The notes: generated by a model from the sequence alone, not told the origin. A DNA stretch of 64,000 nucleotides from Knoellia locipacati (GCF_007992835.1 NZ_BKBA01000003.1:620001-684000); one strand, 5' to 3'. Counted from the first letter of the stretch, positions 42,689-52,300 are shown. Program-made: numbers and translations.

Positions 42689-43839
42689 CACCACTCCGCG
42701 AACGCGCCGTCGGGCTGGCGCCACACGGGACCGCGCCAGGCGTGACCGACCTCGGCCGCCTTGCGCACCGCGGCCTCGTCGATCTCGATGCCGAGGCCCG
42801 GTCCGGTGAGGCGCTCGATGTGACCGTCGACGAACTGGAGCGGCTTGGTGTCGACGAGGTAGTCGAGGACGTCCGCGCCCTGGTTGTAGTGGATGCCGAT
42901 GCTCTGCTCCTGGATGAGGTGGTTCGTCGTCGCGAACGCCACCTGGAGCGAGGAGGCGAGGGCCAGCGGGCCGAGGGGGCAGTGCGGCGCGAGCGCTGCG
43001 TCGAAGGTCTCGGCGAGGGCGGCGATCTTGCGCACCTCGGTGATCCCGCCCGCGTGCGAGAGGTCGGGCTGGACCACGGCCACACCGGCCTGGAGCACCG
43101 GGAGGAACTCCTGCCGGCAGTAGAGCCGCTCCCCCGTCGAGACGGGGGTCGTCGTCGACCGGACGAACTGCCCGATGAGGTGCGAGTTCTCCGGCGTGAC
43201 CGGCTCCTCGAGGAAGAGCGGCCGGTAGGGCTCGAGCAGCGGTGCGACCCGGCGCGAGTTGGCCAGGCTGAAGCGCCCGTGGAAGTCGACGGCCACGTCA
43301 CCGTGGTCGCCGAGGACCTCGCGGGCCGCGGCGACCCGCGCCACGACACCGTCGATCTCGGCCACCGTGCCGAGCGGCGACATGCGGCCACTGGCGTTCA
43401 TCTTCACCGCCGTGAGACCGGCGGCCACCTGCTCGCCGATGTGGTCACGGACCTCGTTGGGCTCGTCGCCACCCACCCAGCCGTAGACGCGGACGCGGTC
43501 GCGGACGGCTCCGCCGAGCAGCTGGTGCACCGGTGCGGCATACCGCTTGCCCTTGATGTCCCAGAGCGCCTGGTCGATGCCGGAGACGGCGCTGCCGAGG
43601 ATGGGGCCGCCGCGGTAGAACGAGCCCTTGGTCATGACGGCCCAGTGGTCCTCGATCCGCTCGGGGTCGCCGCCGAGGATGACCTCGGCGAGCTGCTCCA
43701 CGGCGGCGCGGACGGTCTCGGAGCGCCCCTCGCAGGTCGCCTCGCCCCAGCCGACGATGCCGTCGGAGGTCTCGATGCGCACGAAGAGCCAGCGGGGGGC
43801 GACGAGGAAGGTCTCGACACGGTCGATCACGGAAGACAT
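42688..43839 (-). CDS. dgoD: D-galactonate dehydratase
   Basis: 383 residues of the enolase superfamily. PRWLFVRIETSDGIVGWGE at the start, SFYRGGPILGSAVSGIDQALWDIKGK near 75, metal ligands in VDFHGR, LFLEEPV and STGERL, and LAPHCPLGP with the catalytic His follow the known DgoD sequence very closely, including the end GLGIEIDEA. It converts D-galactonate to 2-keto-3-deoxygalactonate. It starts 6 bases after the second permease gene. Confidence 0.95.
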   Translation of the reverse strand: MSSVIDRVETFLVAPRWLFVRIETSDGIVGWGEATCEGRSETVRAAVEQLAEVILGGDPERIEDHWAVMTKGSFYRGGPILGSAVSGIDQALWDIKGKRYAAPVHQLLGGAVRDRVRVYGWVGGDEPNEVRDHIGEQVAAGLTAVKMNASGRMSPLGTVAEIDGVVARVAAAREVLGDHGDVAVDFHGRFSLANSRRVAPLLEPYRPLFLEEPVTPENSHLIGQFVRSTTTPVSTGERLYCRQEFLPVLQAGVAVVQPDLSHAGGITEVRKIAALAETFDAALAPHCPLGPLALASSLQVAFATTNHLIQEQSIGIHYNQGADVLDYLVDTKPLQFVDGHIERLTGPGLGIEIDEAAVRKAAEVGHAWRGPVWRQPDGAFAEW

Positions 43840-43845
43840 GAGGCG

Positions 43846-44661
43846 TCAGCCCTTCGTTGCGCCGGCGGTGAGGCCGGAGACGACGTACTTCTGGGCAAGG
43901 AGGGCGATGACCATGATCGGCACGGTGACGACGGTGGCCGCGGCCATGAGGCCACCCCAGTCGATGGCCGCGTAGCCGACGAAGTCGAAGATCGCCACGG
44001 GGAGAGTCTTCGTCTTCGCCCCGGACAGCACGAGGGCGAACATGAAGTTGTTCCACGAGAAGATGAACGCGAGGATCCCGGCGGTCGCCATGCCCGGCGT
44101 GCTCAGCGGCAGCGTGATCCGGCGGAACGCGCCGATCGGGGTGAGCCCGTCGACCTGGGCCGACTCCTCGAGCTCGAGCGGCAGGCCGTCGAAGTAGCCC
44201 ATCATGATGTAGACGACGAGCGGCAGCGACACGAACATGTGGCTGAGCACGAGGACCGTGAAGCCACCGACGAGCCGCAGGTTCGAGAAGACGTAGAACC
44301 ACGGGACGAGCAGCGAGACACCGGGGATGACGCGTGCCATGAGGACGACGAGCGCCGAGCGCTTCATCGAGAACCGGCTCATCGAGTAGGCCGCGGGCAC
44401 ACCGAGCAGGAGCGAGAGCACCGTCGAGACGAATGCCACCCAGAGGCTGTTGATGATGAAGGTGACGTAGTTCGCCTGCTCGAGGACGGTCTTGTAGTTG
44501 TCGACCGTGGGCGAGAAGAACAGCGCCTTGCTCGTGTCGTAGATGTCGACGTTGGTCTTGAGCGAGGCCGCGACCATCCAGATGAGGGGCATGAGCAGCC
44601 CGAGGACGACGAGGACGAGGGCCCCGACGCGGAACGTCTTGTATGCCGTGCCGCCGCGCAT
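43846..44661 (-). CDS. Sugar ABC transporter permease (MalG type)
   Basis: 271 residues, six hydrophobic segments, with the inner-loop EAA motif EESAQVDGLTPIGAFRRITLPLSTPG near 190. It makes the import channel with the preceding permease. No ATPase gene is nearby, so a shared MsiK-type ATPase encoded elsewhere is expected. ATG touches the stop of the first permease. An octamer at 44641 gives a TAT Tyr codon at residue 6. Confidence 0.94.
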   Translation of the reverse strand: MRGGTAYKTFRVGALVLVVLGLLMPLIWMVAASLKTNVDIYDTSKALFFSPTVDNYKTVLEQANYVTFIINSLWVAFVSTVLSLLLGVPAAYSMSRFSMKRSALVVLMARVIPGVSLLVPWFYVFSNLRLVGGFTVLVLSHMFVSLPLVVYIMMGYFDGLPLELEESAQVDGLTPIGAFRRITLPLSTPGMATAGILAFIFSWNNFMFALVLSGAKTKTLPVAIFDFVGYAAIDWGGLMAAATVVTVPIMVIALLAQKYVVSGLTAGATKG

Positions 44662-45578
44662 CAGTAGTCCGCCTTCCGACGTGACGTGAGGGCCCACATC
44701 GACCCGATGATGATGAGGAAGAAGAGGATGAGGACGGTCGAGCTCGTGCCGTACTCGTTGTAGTCGAAGCTCAGTCCGTAGGCGTAGACGTTGAGCGTCT
44801 CGACCTCGTGGTAGCTGCCACCGCCCTTGCCCTTGGTGGCGTAGAGGATGTCGAACGTCTTGAGCGCGTCGATGCCACGAAGCAGGACCGCGACGATGAT
44901 CGTCGACTTCATGAGCGGCAGGGTGATGTAGCGGAAGCGCTGCCACCCGCTCGCCCCGTCGATGAGCGCGGCCTCCTGCGGCTCGTCCGAGAGCGAGGTG
45001 AGACCGGCGAGGAGGATGAGGACGACCATCGGCGTCCACTGCCAGATGTCGATGAGCATCGTGGTCCACAGCGCCGAGTTCGGGCCGGCGAGCCACGGCT
45101 GCTCGGGGATGCCGAACCAGCCGAGGACCTGGTTGGCGATGCCGATGTTGGGGTCGAAGATGAGGCGCCACATCATGCCGACGGCCACGGGGGTGGCGAC
45201 GAGCGGCATGAGGATCGCGACGCGCACCCACTTCTCGCCGCGGAACGGACGCCACAGCAGCAGGGCGATCGCCATGCCGAGGACGACCTCGACGATGAGG
45301 ACGACACCGGTGAACTGGACGGTGCGCCAGACCGCCGGCCAGAAGCGGGCGGTGTCGGCGAGGACGTCGAGGTAGTTCTGCGCCCCGACGAACTCCTTCT
45401 CGGAGCGGACCGACCCCTCGGCGTCGGTGAGGCTGAGGTAGAGCGTCCACGCCACCGGGAAGATGATGAGCACGACGACGAACGCCATGGCCGGGGAGGC
45501 GAAGAGCCACTTGCGATGGGTGTTGGCCCATCGGGAGAACCCGGACGTTCCCGTCACGGGGAGTGCGTCAGCAGACAT
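44661..45578 (-). CDS. Sugar ABC transporter permease (MalF type)
   Basis: 305 residues, six hydrophobic segments, and EAALIDGASGWQRFRYITLPLM as the EAA motif near 210. It works with the second permease and the binding protein at 45714. RBS GGCGATCTCCC-side purines (GGGAGATCG is on the plus strand) are weak; translation start at 45578 is supported by the domain. A strong hairpin lies between it and the binding-protein gene, probably lowering its expression. Confidence 0.93.
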   Translation of the reverse strand: MSADALPVTGTSGFSRWANTHRKWLFASPAMAFVVVLIIFPVAWTLYLSLTDAEGSVRSEKEFVGAQNYLDVLADTARFWPAVWRTVQFTGVVLIVEVVLGMAIALLLWRPFRGEKWVRVAILMPLVATPVAVGMMWRLIFDPNIGIANQVLGWFGIPEQPWLAGPNSALWTTMLIDIWQWTPMVVLILLAGLTSLSDEPQEAALIDGASGWQRFRYITLPLMKSTIIVAVLLRGIDALKTFDILYATKGKGGGSYHEVETLNVYAYGLSFDYNEYGTSSTVLILFFLIIIGSMWALTSRRKADY

Positions 45579-45651
45579 GGGAGATCGCCTTCGTTGCCGT
45601 GGGTGCTTCGTGTGGTTCACGCGGTCGTATGCCGCGCAGTCCGGGTCCCGC

Positions 45652-45679
45652 GCGGCCGCACCTCTCGCGGTGCGGCCGC
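45652..45679 (-). terminator. Strong hairpin between binding protein and permease genes
   Basis: GCGGCCGCACC at 45652-45662 pairs perfectly with GGTGCGGCCGC at 45669-45679 around 6 bases. It sits inside the operon, so it probably stabilizes the binding-protein mRNA or partly stops transcription before the permeases. Confidence 0.7.
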
Positions 45680-45713
45680 CCGGGGAACCCGAGGTGCCCC
45701 GTGGGGCTTCGTG

Positions 45714-47006
45714 CTACTTGTTCTCGTCGTCGAGCAGGGCCTGGAAGGCCTCGGCGGCCTTGTCGGCCGCGGCGGCCGAGTCCTTGCCGGTGATCGCGTC
45801 GACGATCGGCTGGCCGACGAGCTCACGGGCCTCGGGGACCTTGACGACCTGCGGGCGGTCGAAGCCGACCCCGTTCTCGGCGCCGGCCTTGGCGGCCTCG
45901 ACGAGGTCCTTCGGGTAGGTCGACGTGGCGTCGGCGTCGTTCGCGACCGAGGTGCGCGCACCGGGGACGCCGGCCTTCTGGTTGGCGAGCGTCTGCTCCT
46001 TGCTCGTCGCCCACTCGATGAACTTCCAGGCGTTCGCCTTGTTCTCGGAGGCCTCGTTGATGCCCAGCGCCCACGACGGGACGTTGTAGGGCTTGGAGCC
46101 GGCGGGGCCCTCGGGGAACGGCGCGAAGCCGACGGTCTCGGCGACCTTGGACTTGGCCGGGTCGGTGGCGTTCTTGTAGAGCGAGCTCGCCTCGGTGTAG
46201 AAGGCGGCCTGGCCCTGGGTGAAGATCGCCATCGCCTCGGGCCAGCTCATGTCGGTGCTGACGTTCTTGGGGCCGTGGTCGTGGATGAGCCCGCCGTAGT
46301 AGGCGTAGGCCTGCTTGGCCTCGGCCGAGTTGACCGCGGCCTTGCCCGAGTCGTCGGCCCACTTGCCACCGAAGCTGTAGAGGAACCCGGAGAACTGGGT
46401 GACGGCAGCGGTCTTGCCCGTGCGGGCGACGAAGCCGGCGACGCCGGGGTTCGCAGCCTGGACCTTGGCGGCGGCCTCCTTGAGCTCGTCGAGCGTCTTC
46501 GGCGGCGCGGTGTAGCCGGCCTTGGCGAGGAGGTCCTTGCGGTAGTAGAGGACCTCGGTCTCGGTGATGAGCGGGACGCCGACGACCTTCTTGTCGTAGG
46601 TCGTGGCCTCGACCGGACCGGACTGGAAGTCGCTCCAGTTCCAGTCCGAGGCACCCTTGGTGTCCTCGGTGATGTCGGACAGGTAGCCGTTCTTGCCGAA
46701 GAGCTTGCCCTCCTGGAGGGGGCGGTACATCATCACGTCGAGGTCGCTCGTGCCCGCGTTGAGCTTGACGTTGTACTGGTCGGACAGCTGGTCCTCACCG
46801 AGCTGGGTGAGCTCGACCTTGAGGCCGGTCGCCTTCTCGAACTCCGGCAGGGCCGCCTTGATGTTCTCGGTCCACACGTGGTTCGCGAGGGTCACCTGGA
46901 TGGTCTTGGACCCGGTGCCCTCGTCGTCGCCACCGCCACCGCACGCCGAGAGGCTGAGCGCCGCGGCGAGTGCGAGGGTCGATCCGATTGCTGTGCGTCG
47001 CAACAC
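45714..47006 (-). CDS. Sugar-acid ABC transporter substrate-binding lipoprotein
   Basis: 430 residues. Lipobox LSAC with Cys22, then a two-lobed binding protein of the MalE/UgpB group (VTLANHVWTENIKAALPEFEKATGLKVEL). It captures the substrate, by context D-galactonate or a related acid. GTG at 47006 chosen because AAGGAG lies 8 bases upstream. Promoter candidates TTGCAC and TATGCT (18-base spacing) lie at 47107-47112 and 47083-47088, with a palindromic operator between them. Confidence 0.93.
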   Translation of the reverse strand: MLRRTAIGSTLALAAALSLSACGGGGDDEGTGSKTIQVTLANHVWTENIKAALPEFEKATGLKVELTQLGEDQLSDQYNVKLNAGTSDLDVMMYRPLQEGKLFGKNGYLSDITEDTKGASDWNWSDFQSGPVEATTYDKKVVGVPLITETEVLYYRKDLLAKAGYTAPPKTLDELKEAAAKVQAANPGVAGFVARTGKTAAVTQFSGFLYSFGGKWADDSGKAAVNSAEAKQAYAYYGGLIHDHGPKNVSTDMSWPEAMAIFTQGQAAFYTEASSLYKNATDPAKSKVAETVGFAPFPEGPAGSKPYNVPSWALGINEASENKANAWKFIEWATSKEQTLANQKAGVPGARTSVANDADATSTYPKDLVEAAKAGAENGVGFDRPQVVKVPEARELVGQPIVDAITGKDSAAAADKAAEAFQALLDDENK

Positions 47007-47082
47007 GTCGATCTCCTTGGATATCCGGCCGCCCCGCCATTGGAGCCGTCGCCGCGGCGGACTCACGTCCGTCTTGTCCGCG

Positions 47083-47112
47083 AGCATAAGCCGATAAGTC
47101 TGACTTGTGCAA
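47083..47112 (-). promoter_or_regulatory. Promoter of galactonate operon
   Basis: On the minus strand -35 TTGCAC (47107-47112), an 18-base spacer and -10 TATGCT (47083-47088). The palindrome AAGTC-T-GACTT at 47096-47106 fills the spacer. Confidence 0.65.
47096..47106. promoter_or_regulatory. Palindromic operator in divergent promoter region
   Basis: AAGTC-T-GACTT is a perfect 5-1-5 palindrome between -35 and -10 of the binding-protein promoter and touching the -35 of the GntR gene. CTTG-TG-CAAG overlaps it at 47104-47113. Likely target of the adjacent GntR protein. Confidence 0.6.
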
Positions 47113-47135
47113 GAGTCTGCGCTCGCTCGTATGAT
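47105..47135 (+). promoter_or_regulatory. Leaderless promoter of the GntR regulator
   Basis: -35 candidate TTGTGC (47105-47110), 19 bases, -10 TATGAT (47130-47135), then 7 bases to GTG at 47143. Confidence 0.6.
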
Positions 47136-47142
47136 TTGTGAC

Positions 47143-47892
47143 GTGCCCACCGATGCGCTCCACGACGACGACCACTCCGGCCTCCACGGGCGCCTCGTCG
47201 AGTCCCTCGGGCTCTCGATCTGCGGCGGTGAGCTGGCCCCCGGCACGATCCTCTTCATCGATGACCTCATGGCCCGCCACTCCGTGTCGCGGTCGGTCGT
47301 CCGCGAGGCGCTGCGCGTGCTGTCCTCGATGGGGCTGGTCACCTCGCGCCGGCGGGTCGGGACCGTCGTGCACGACCGGTCGGCGTGGAACGTCTACGAC
47401 CCGCTCGTCATCCGGTGGCGCCTGGCCACCGGCGGTCGGCTCACCCAGCTGCGCTCGATCACCGAGCTGCGCACCGCCGTCGAGCCGCAGGCCGCGCGCC
47501 TGGCCGCCGAGCGGGCCAAGCCGCTCGAGGCCTCCGAGCTCGTCACCCTCGCCGGCCAGCTCTGGGCCGCCGGGCAGGACGGACGGATGGACGACTTCCT
47601 GCGCCTCGACGTCGAGTTCCACAAGCGCGTCCTCGCCGCCTCGGGCAATGAGATGTTCGAGCACCTCCACAAGCAGGTCGCCGAGGTGCTCGCCGGCCGC
47701 CACGCCTACGGCCTCATGCCGCACCACCCGCACGTCGACGCGCTCCAGCTGCACAGCGACGTTGCCGCGTCGATCCAGCGTGGCGACGGCGACCGCGCGC
47801 ACGAGGCGATGGTCGCGATCATGGACCGGACGATGGGTGAGACCCGCCAGCTCTGGGAGGAGCAGGAGGGCGTGCCCGCAGCTCCAGCCTGA
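47143..47892 (+). CDS. GntR-family (FCD) regulator of the galactonate operon
   Basis: 249 residues. HTH at about 15-75 (LFIDDLMARHSVSRSVVREALRVLSSMGLVTSRRRVGTVV); FCD effector domain 100-235 with Asp, and His residues (DVEFHKRVL, HPHVDALQLHSDVAASI) forming the metal/ligand site. Close to DgoR-like regulators that respond to galactonate. GTG at 47143 is preferred over an earlier in-frame start because TATGAT ends 7 bases before it. It is divergent from the operon it probably represses. Confidence 0.88.
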   Translation: MPTDALHDDDHSGLHGRLVESLGLSICGGELAPGTILFIDDLMARHSVSRSVVREALRVLSSMGLVTSRRRVGTVVHDRSAWNVYDPLVIRWRLATGGRLTQLRSITELRTAVEPQAARLAAERAKPLEASELVTLAGQLWAAGQDGRMDDFLRLDVEFHKRVLAASGNEMFEHLHKQVAEVLAGRHAYGLMPHHPHVDALQLHSDVAASIQRGDGDRAHEAMVAIMDRTMGETRQLWEEQEGVPAAPA

Positions 47893-47925
47893 TCCGGGCA
47901 GGGCAGGGCGCGACCCGCTGCGGCC

Positions 47926-48164
47926 TCAGAAGCAGCGGTCGCGGATCTGGAAGACGGTGCTGTTGCGCACGCTCCTGGTCCGGCCTGCCCCGGTGTAGGT
48001 CACGTCGATCGCCTCGACCTGCGCAGGCACCTGCGCCCTCACGTGGACGAGGAGGTTGAGGCTCTCGCCCGCGGCGACGACGGTCGGCAACGGTCGACGC
48101 TTCTCGAAGGCCACCGCCGCAAGCACCGGTGTCCCACGCCGCGCGGCACCGACCCCCTCGTCAT
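47926..48164 (-). pseudogene. Short coding remnant, likely frameshifted
   Basis: The last 50 to 60 codons before the stop at 47926 are plainly coding (LLVHVRAQVPAQVEAIDVTY... ending NSTVFQIRDRCF) with strong GC at third positions. A leaderless-type TAGGTT (48171-48176) sits 6 bases before an ATG at 48164, but that ATG is one frame away from the coded tail. A small indel near 48120 is the simplest reason; a real start at an internal GTG is the alternative. No family recognized. Confidence 0.45.
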
Positions 48165-48240
48165 GACAGGAACCTAGCGAACGACCGGCGCCCGCACACG
48201 AGAACGCGGGCGGACGGCATACCTTCCGTTCCTTGACGCA

Positions 48241-48277
48241 CCTCGGCCCCGCCACCACGAGGGTGACGGGGCCGAGG
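48241..48277 (-). terminator. Strong terminator of the mmsAB-chvE operon
   Basis: CCTCGGCCCCG at 48241-48251 pairs perfectly with CGGGGCCGAGG at 48267-48277, with further inner pairs (CAC/GTG). It lies 26 bases after the chvE stop. Confidence 0.8.
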
Positions 48278-48302
48278 ACGTGGAGACCTGAGAGGTGTCA
48301 GC

Positions 48303-49412
48303 TCACTGGGTGAGCTTGCTCAGGGTCGGGTCGTTGGCGTAGGCCTCCTTGGCGTTCGCCTTGGTGACGATGACCGGGACGAGCAGGTTGGCCGGGACCA
48401 CCTTGACGCCGTTGTTGTAGGACTTGTCGTCGTTGACGGTCGGCTTCTCGCCCTTCTGGAGCGCCTGGACCATCTTGATGGTCTCGGCGACGAGGTTGCG
48501 CGTGTCCTTGTTGATCGTCGAGTACTGCTCGCCGGCCATGATCGACTTCACGGACTCGACCTCGGAGTCCTGACCGGTGACGACCGGGACGGGCTTGCCG
48601 GCGGCCTTGACCGAGGTGATGATCGCGCGGGCGAGGGTGTCGTTCGGGGAGAGGACGCCGTCGAGGGCGGCCGACGAGTACGACGCCGAGAGCAGGGTGT
48701 CCATGCGCTTCTGCGCGTTCTCGGCCTTCCAGCCCTGGGTGACGGCCTGGTTGAAGGCGGTCTGGCCCGAGGTGACCTTGAGCGTGCCGTCGTCGATCTT
48801 CGGCTTGAGGACGCTCATGGCGCCGTCGAAGAAGACCTGCGCGTTGGCGTCGTCGGGCGAACCGGCGAAGAGCTCGATGTTGTAGGGGCCGGACGGCTTC
48901 TTGGCCGCCATGCCCTCGAGGAGCGCGTTGCCCTGGAGGACACCGACCTTGAAGTTGTCGTAGGCGACGTAGTAGTCGACCGCGTCGGTGTTCTTGATGA
49001 GGCGGTCGTAGGCGATGACGGTCGCGCCGGCGTCCTTGGCCGCCTTGACCTGCGTGCCGAGCTGGGCGCCGTCGATGGCGCCGATGACGATGACCTTGGC
49101 GCCCTTGGTGACCATGGACTGGATCTGGTTCTGCTGCTCGCCGACACCACCGTTGGCGAACTGGACGTCGGCCTTGAACCCGGCCTTGCCCAGGTCGTCC
49201 TTGAAGAGCTGCTCGGCGAGGACCCAGTTCTCCGAGGTCTTCTGCGGGAGCGAGACCCCGATGAGCGAGTCACCGGCGAAGCCGCCGCTGCCGCTGCCGC
49301 CGGAGGCGGAGCTGCCGGAGCCCGAGGTGGACGTGTCGTCTGCCCGGCCGCAGCCGGTCACAGCGAGCGCCGCGACGGCGGTGACCGCCATCAGCTTGGT
49401 GAGGGAACGCAT
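48303..49412 (-). CDS. chvE: ChvE-type monosaccharide-binding lipoprotein
   Basis: 369 residues. Lipobox VTGC with Cys21, a Ser/Gly linker to about 45, then a periplasmic-binding-protein type I fold (IGVSLPQKTSENWVLAEQLFKDDLGKAGF, ATVIAYDRLIKNTDAVDYYVAYDNFKVG). The pattern matches ChvE/MmsE-type binders of xylose, glucose, galactose or arabinose. It is the third gene of the mmsA-mmsB-chvE unit. An AAAGAGA RBS lies ahead; an octamer lies 17 bases upstream of the ATG. Confidence 0.9.
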   Translation of the reverse strand: MRSLTKLMAVTAVAALAVTGCGRADDTSTSGSGSSASGGSGSGGFAGDSLIGVSLPQKTSENWVLAEQLFKDDLGKAGFKADVQFANGGVGEQQNQIQSMVTKGAKVIVIGAIDGAQLGTQVKAAKDAGATVIAYDRLIKNTDAVDYYVAYDNFKVGVLQGNALLEGMAAKKPSGPYNIELFAGSPDDANAQVFFDGAMSVLKPKIDDGTLKVTSGQTAFNQAVTQGWKAENAQKRMDTLLSASYSSAALDGVLSPNDTLARAIITSVKAAGKPVPVVTGQDSEVESVKSIMAGEQYSTINKDTRNLVAETIKMVQALQKGEKPTVNDDKSYNNGVKVVPANLLVPVIVTKANAKEAYANDPTLSKLTQ

Positions 49413-49499
49413 GTCGTCTCTTTCTTTCGTATGCCGTGGCGCACCCGGGGCGGAAGCGTCACTGTGGTGCGTATTCAGTTGTGGTGCGGCCGGCTGACC

Positions 49500-50750
49500 T
49501 CAGGACTCCTGCTTGACGGTCTCCGCCGTCTCCTTCGTCGCCCGGCCACCGAAGTTCTGCATCATCAGGCCGGTGAGCGAGCGCCGGCCCTGGCTCTTGT
49601 TGTAGACGTCGAACGCGACGGCGGTGAGGAGGACGAGGCCCTTGATGATCTGGGTCATGTCGGCCCCGACGCCGAGCAGCTGGAGACCGTTGTTGAGCAC
49701 GGCCATGACGAGACCACCGATGACGGCCCCGACCACGGTGCCGACACCACCGGTGACGGCGGCGCCACCGATGAAGACGGCGGCGATCGCGTCGAGCTCC
49801 CAGCCGACACCGTCGAACGGGCCGGAGGCGTTGGAGCGGGCGACGAACATCATCCCGGCGAGCGAGGCGAGGATCGACATGTTCATCATGACGAGGAAGT
49901 TGACCCGCTTGGACCGCACACCGGAGAGCTCGGCCGCGTGCCGGTTGCCACCGACGGCGTAGATGTGGCGGCCGATGATCGTGCGGGTCGAGATGAAGCC
50001 GTAGAGGAGAACGAGCGCTCCGAGGATGAGCGCCGAGATCGGCAGCGACGTGCCCGGGCGGCCCGAGGCCATGAGCATCGCGACGGCGAGGATGGCGACC
50101 GAGATGAGCGCGAGCCGGATCCACATCACCATGCCGTCCTCGAGCTCGGCGCCGATCTTGGCCTGGTTGCGGCGGTTGCGCAGCGTGCCGCCGATGATGG
50201 CGGCGCAGACGAGGATCCCGATGAGCACGGTGAGGTTGTTGTAGCCGGTGTTGGGCCCGACCTCGGGCAGGTAGCCGGCGCCGATGGTCTGGAAGCCCTC
50301 GCCCACGGGGACGGTGTTGGACTTGCCGACGTACTGGTTGGCGCCGCGGAAGATGAGCATGCCCGCGAGGGTGACGATGAACGCGGGGATGCCGACGACG
50401 GCGACCCAGAAGCCCTGCCAGGCGCCGACGAGGGCGCCGATGGCGAGCCCCAGCAGGATGCCGACGGGCCACGGGATGCCCCAGTCGCGCATCGCGATGG
50501 CGACGACGATGCCCGCGAAGGCGGCGACCGACCCGACCGAGAGGTCGATGTGTCCGGCGATGATGACGAGCACCATGCCGATCGCCATGACGAGGATGTA
50601 GCTGTTGCCCTGGAAGATGTTGATGACGTTGCCGGGGTCGAGCGTCAGCCCGTCGGTGAGGACCTGGAAGAGCACGATGAGGAAGACGAGCGCGAAGATC
50701 ATCCCGAACTGACGGGTGTCCCCACCGAAGATCTCCTTGAGCTTGTTCAT
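49500..50750 (-). CDS. mmsB: Multiple-monosaccharide ABC permease
   Basis: 416 residues with about ten to twelve hydrophobic segments and the RbsC/XylH signature [19 protein letters not shown] near 65 and [22 protein letters not shown] near 365. It forms the channel dimer. The ATG overlaps the ATPase stop by 4 bases. The size (about 100 residues longer than RbsC) is usual for the MmsB/GguB group. An 87-base gap with one octamer separates it from chvE. Confidence 0.93.
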   Translation of the reverse strand: MNKLKEIFGGDTRQFGMIFALVFLIVLFQVLTDGLTLDPGNVINIFQGNSYILVMAIGMVLVIIAGHIDLSVGSVAAFAGIVVAIAMRDWGIPWPVGILLGLAIGALVGAWQGFWVAVVGIPAFIVTLAGMLIFRGANQYVGKSNTVPVGEGFQTIGAGYLPEVGPNTGYNNLTVLIGILVCAAIIGGTLRNRRNQAKIGAELEDGMVMWIRLALISVAILAVAMLMASGRPGTSLPISALILGALVLLYGFISTRTIIGRHIYAVGGNRHAAELSGVRSKRVNFLVMMNMSILASLAGMMFVARSNASGPFDGVGWELDAIAAVFIGGAAVTGGVGTVVGAVIGGLVMAVLNNGLQLLGVGADMTQIIKGLVLLTAVAFDVYNKSQGRRSLTGLMMQNFGGRATKETAETVKQES

Positions 50751-52300
50751 GCAGCGTCCTTCGGGGTCGTCGAGGTCTTGGTCATGAGGCGCATGAGCGA
50801 CTCCTGGTCGGCATGGCCCTTGTCGAGCACGCCGGTGATGCGGCCCTCGCTGATGGTGTAGATCCGGTCGCTCAGGCCGAGCAGCTCGGGCAGCTCGGAG
50901 CTGACGACGATGACGCCCTTGCCCTGGCTGGCGAGGCGCTGGATGATCCCGTAGATCTCGTACTTGGCGCCGACGTCGATGCCACGGGTGGGCTCGTCGA
51001 GGATGAGCAGGTCAGGGTCGGTGAACAGCCACTTGGCGAGCACGACCTTCTGCTGGTTGCCACCGGAGAGCTTGGCGACGTCGTAGTCGACCGACGGCGT
51101 CTTGGTGCGCAGCTGCTTGCGGTAGTCGTCGGCCGCCGAGTGCTCGGCCCGACGGTCGATGACGAGGTTGTGCGCGATCTTCTTGAGCTTGGCCGAGACC
51201 GTCGTCGTCTTGATGTCGTCGAGGAGGTTGAGGCCGAGCGACTTGCGGTCCTCGGTGACGTAGCCGATGCCGGCGTCGATCGCCGCCGGCACGCTGCGCA
51301 GGTCGACCCGCGTGCCGTTGAGCGTCATCTCGCCACCGAGCCAGGTGCCGTAGGAGTGGCCGAAGATCGAGCGCATGAGCTCGGTGCGGCCCGAGCCCAT
51401 GAGGCCGGCGAAGCCGACGATCTCGCCGCGCCGGACGAAGAAGTCGGACTGCTTGGCCACGAGGCGGTCGGGCACCTGCGGGTGCGCCACCGTCCAGCCC
51501 TTGACCTCGAACATCACCTCGCCGATCTCGGGCGTGTGGTCGGGGAAGCGGGACTCGAGCGAGCGCCCGACCATGCCGCGGATGATCCGGTCCTCGTCGA
51601 CGGCGCCCTCGCGCACGTCGAGCGTCTCGACCGTCTGCCCGTCACGGATGATCGTGATGGCGTCGGCGATGGCCTCGATCTCGTTGAGCTTGTGACTGAT
51701 CATGATCGAGGTGATGCCCTTGCCCTGCAGACCCCGGATGAGGTCGAGCAGGTGGCGCGAGTCCTCCTCGTTGAGCGCCGCGGTGGGCTCGTCGAGGATG
51801 AGGAGCTGGACGTCCTTGGCGAGGGCCTTGGCGATCTCGACGAGCTGCTGCTTGCCGACGCCGATGTTCTTGATCGGGGTCTCGGGGTCCTCGGCCAGCC
51901 CGACGCGGGCGAGGAGGTCGCGGGCGCGGTTGTTGGTCTTGACCCAGTCGATCGCGCCGCGGCGGGTCTCCTCGTTGCCGAGGAAGATGTTCTCGGCGAT
52001 GGAGAGCTCGGGGATGAGGGCGAGCTCCTGGTGGATGATGACGATGCCCGCGTGCTCGGAGTCGCGGATGTTGTTGAACGTCACCTCGGCACCGTTGAAG
52101 CGGATCGTCCCGTCGTAGGACCCGTGCGGGTGGACACCCGAGAGGACCTTCATCAGGGTCGACTTGCCCGCGCCGTTCTCACCACAGATCGCGTGGACGT
52201 CACCACGACGGACCGTCAGGGTGACGTCGGACAGGGCCTTGACACCGGGAAATGTCTTGGTGATGCCCGTCATCTCCAGGATGGGCGCTGAACCGGCCAC
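50747..52300 (-). CDS. mmsA: Multiple-monosaccharide ABC ATPase (double NBD)
   Basis: 517 residues with two nucleotide-binding domains. NBD1 has GENGAGKST near 43 and [13 protein letters not shown]2 has GLMGSGRTE in place of a full Walker [16 protein letters not shown] and [14 protein letters not shown]. This is the usual sugar importer layout (MmsA/GguA/XylG). GTG at 52300 has GAGGAG upstream. It is the first gene of the unit; a GCTTGTCC/GGACAAGC dyad lies 106 bases upstream. Confidence 0.93.
   Translation of the reverse strand: MAGSAPILEMTGITKTFPGVKALSDVTLTVRRGDVHAICGENGAGKSTLMKVLSGVHPHGSYDGTIRFNGAEVTFNNIRDSEHAGIVIIHQELALIPELSIAENIFLGNEETRRGAIDWVKTNNRARDLLARVGLAEDPETPIKNIGVGKQQLVEIAKALAKDVQLLILDEPTAALNEEDSRHLLDLIRGLQGKGITSIMISHKLNEIEAIADAITIIRDGQTVETLDVREGAVDEDRIIRGMVGRSLESRFPDHTPEIGEVMFEVKGWTVAHPQVPDRLVAKQSDFFVRRGEIVGFAGLMGSGRTELMRSIFGHSYGTWLGGEMTLNGTRVDLRSVPAAIDAGIGYVTEDRKSLGLNLLDDIKTTTVSAKLKKIAHNLVIDRRAEHSAADDYRKQLRTKTPSVDYDVAKLSGGNQQKVVLAKWLFTDPDLLILDEPTRGIDVGAKYEIYGIIQRLASQGKGVIVVSSELPELLGLSDRIYTISEGRITGVLDKGHADQESLMRLMTKTSTTPKDAA

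Noticed and set aside
49413-49499. Separate promoter for chvE
   Set aside because: The gap holds an octamer and a purine tract but no convincing -35/-10 pair; co-transcription with mmsAB is simpler.
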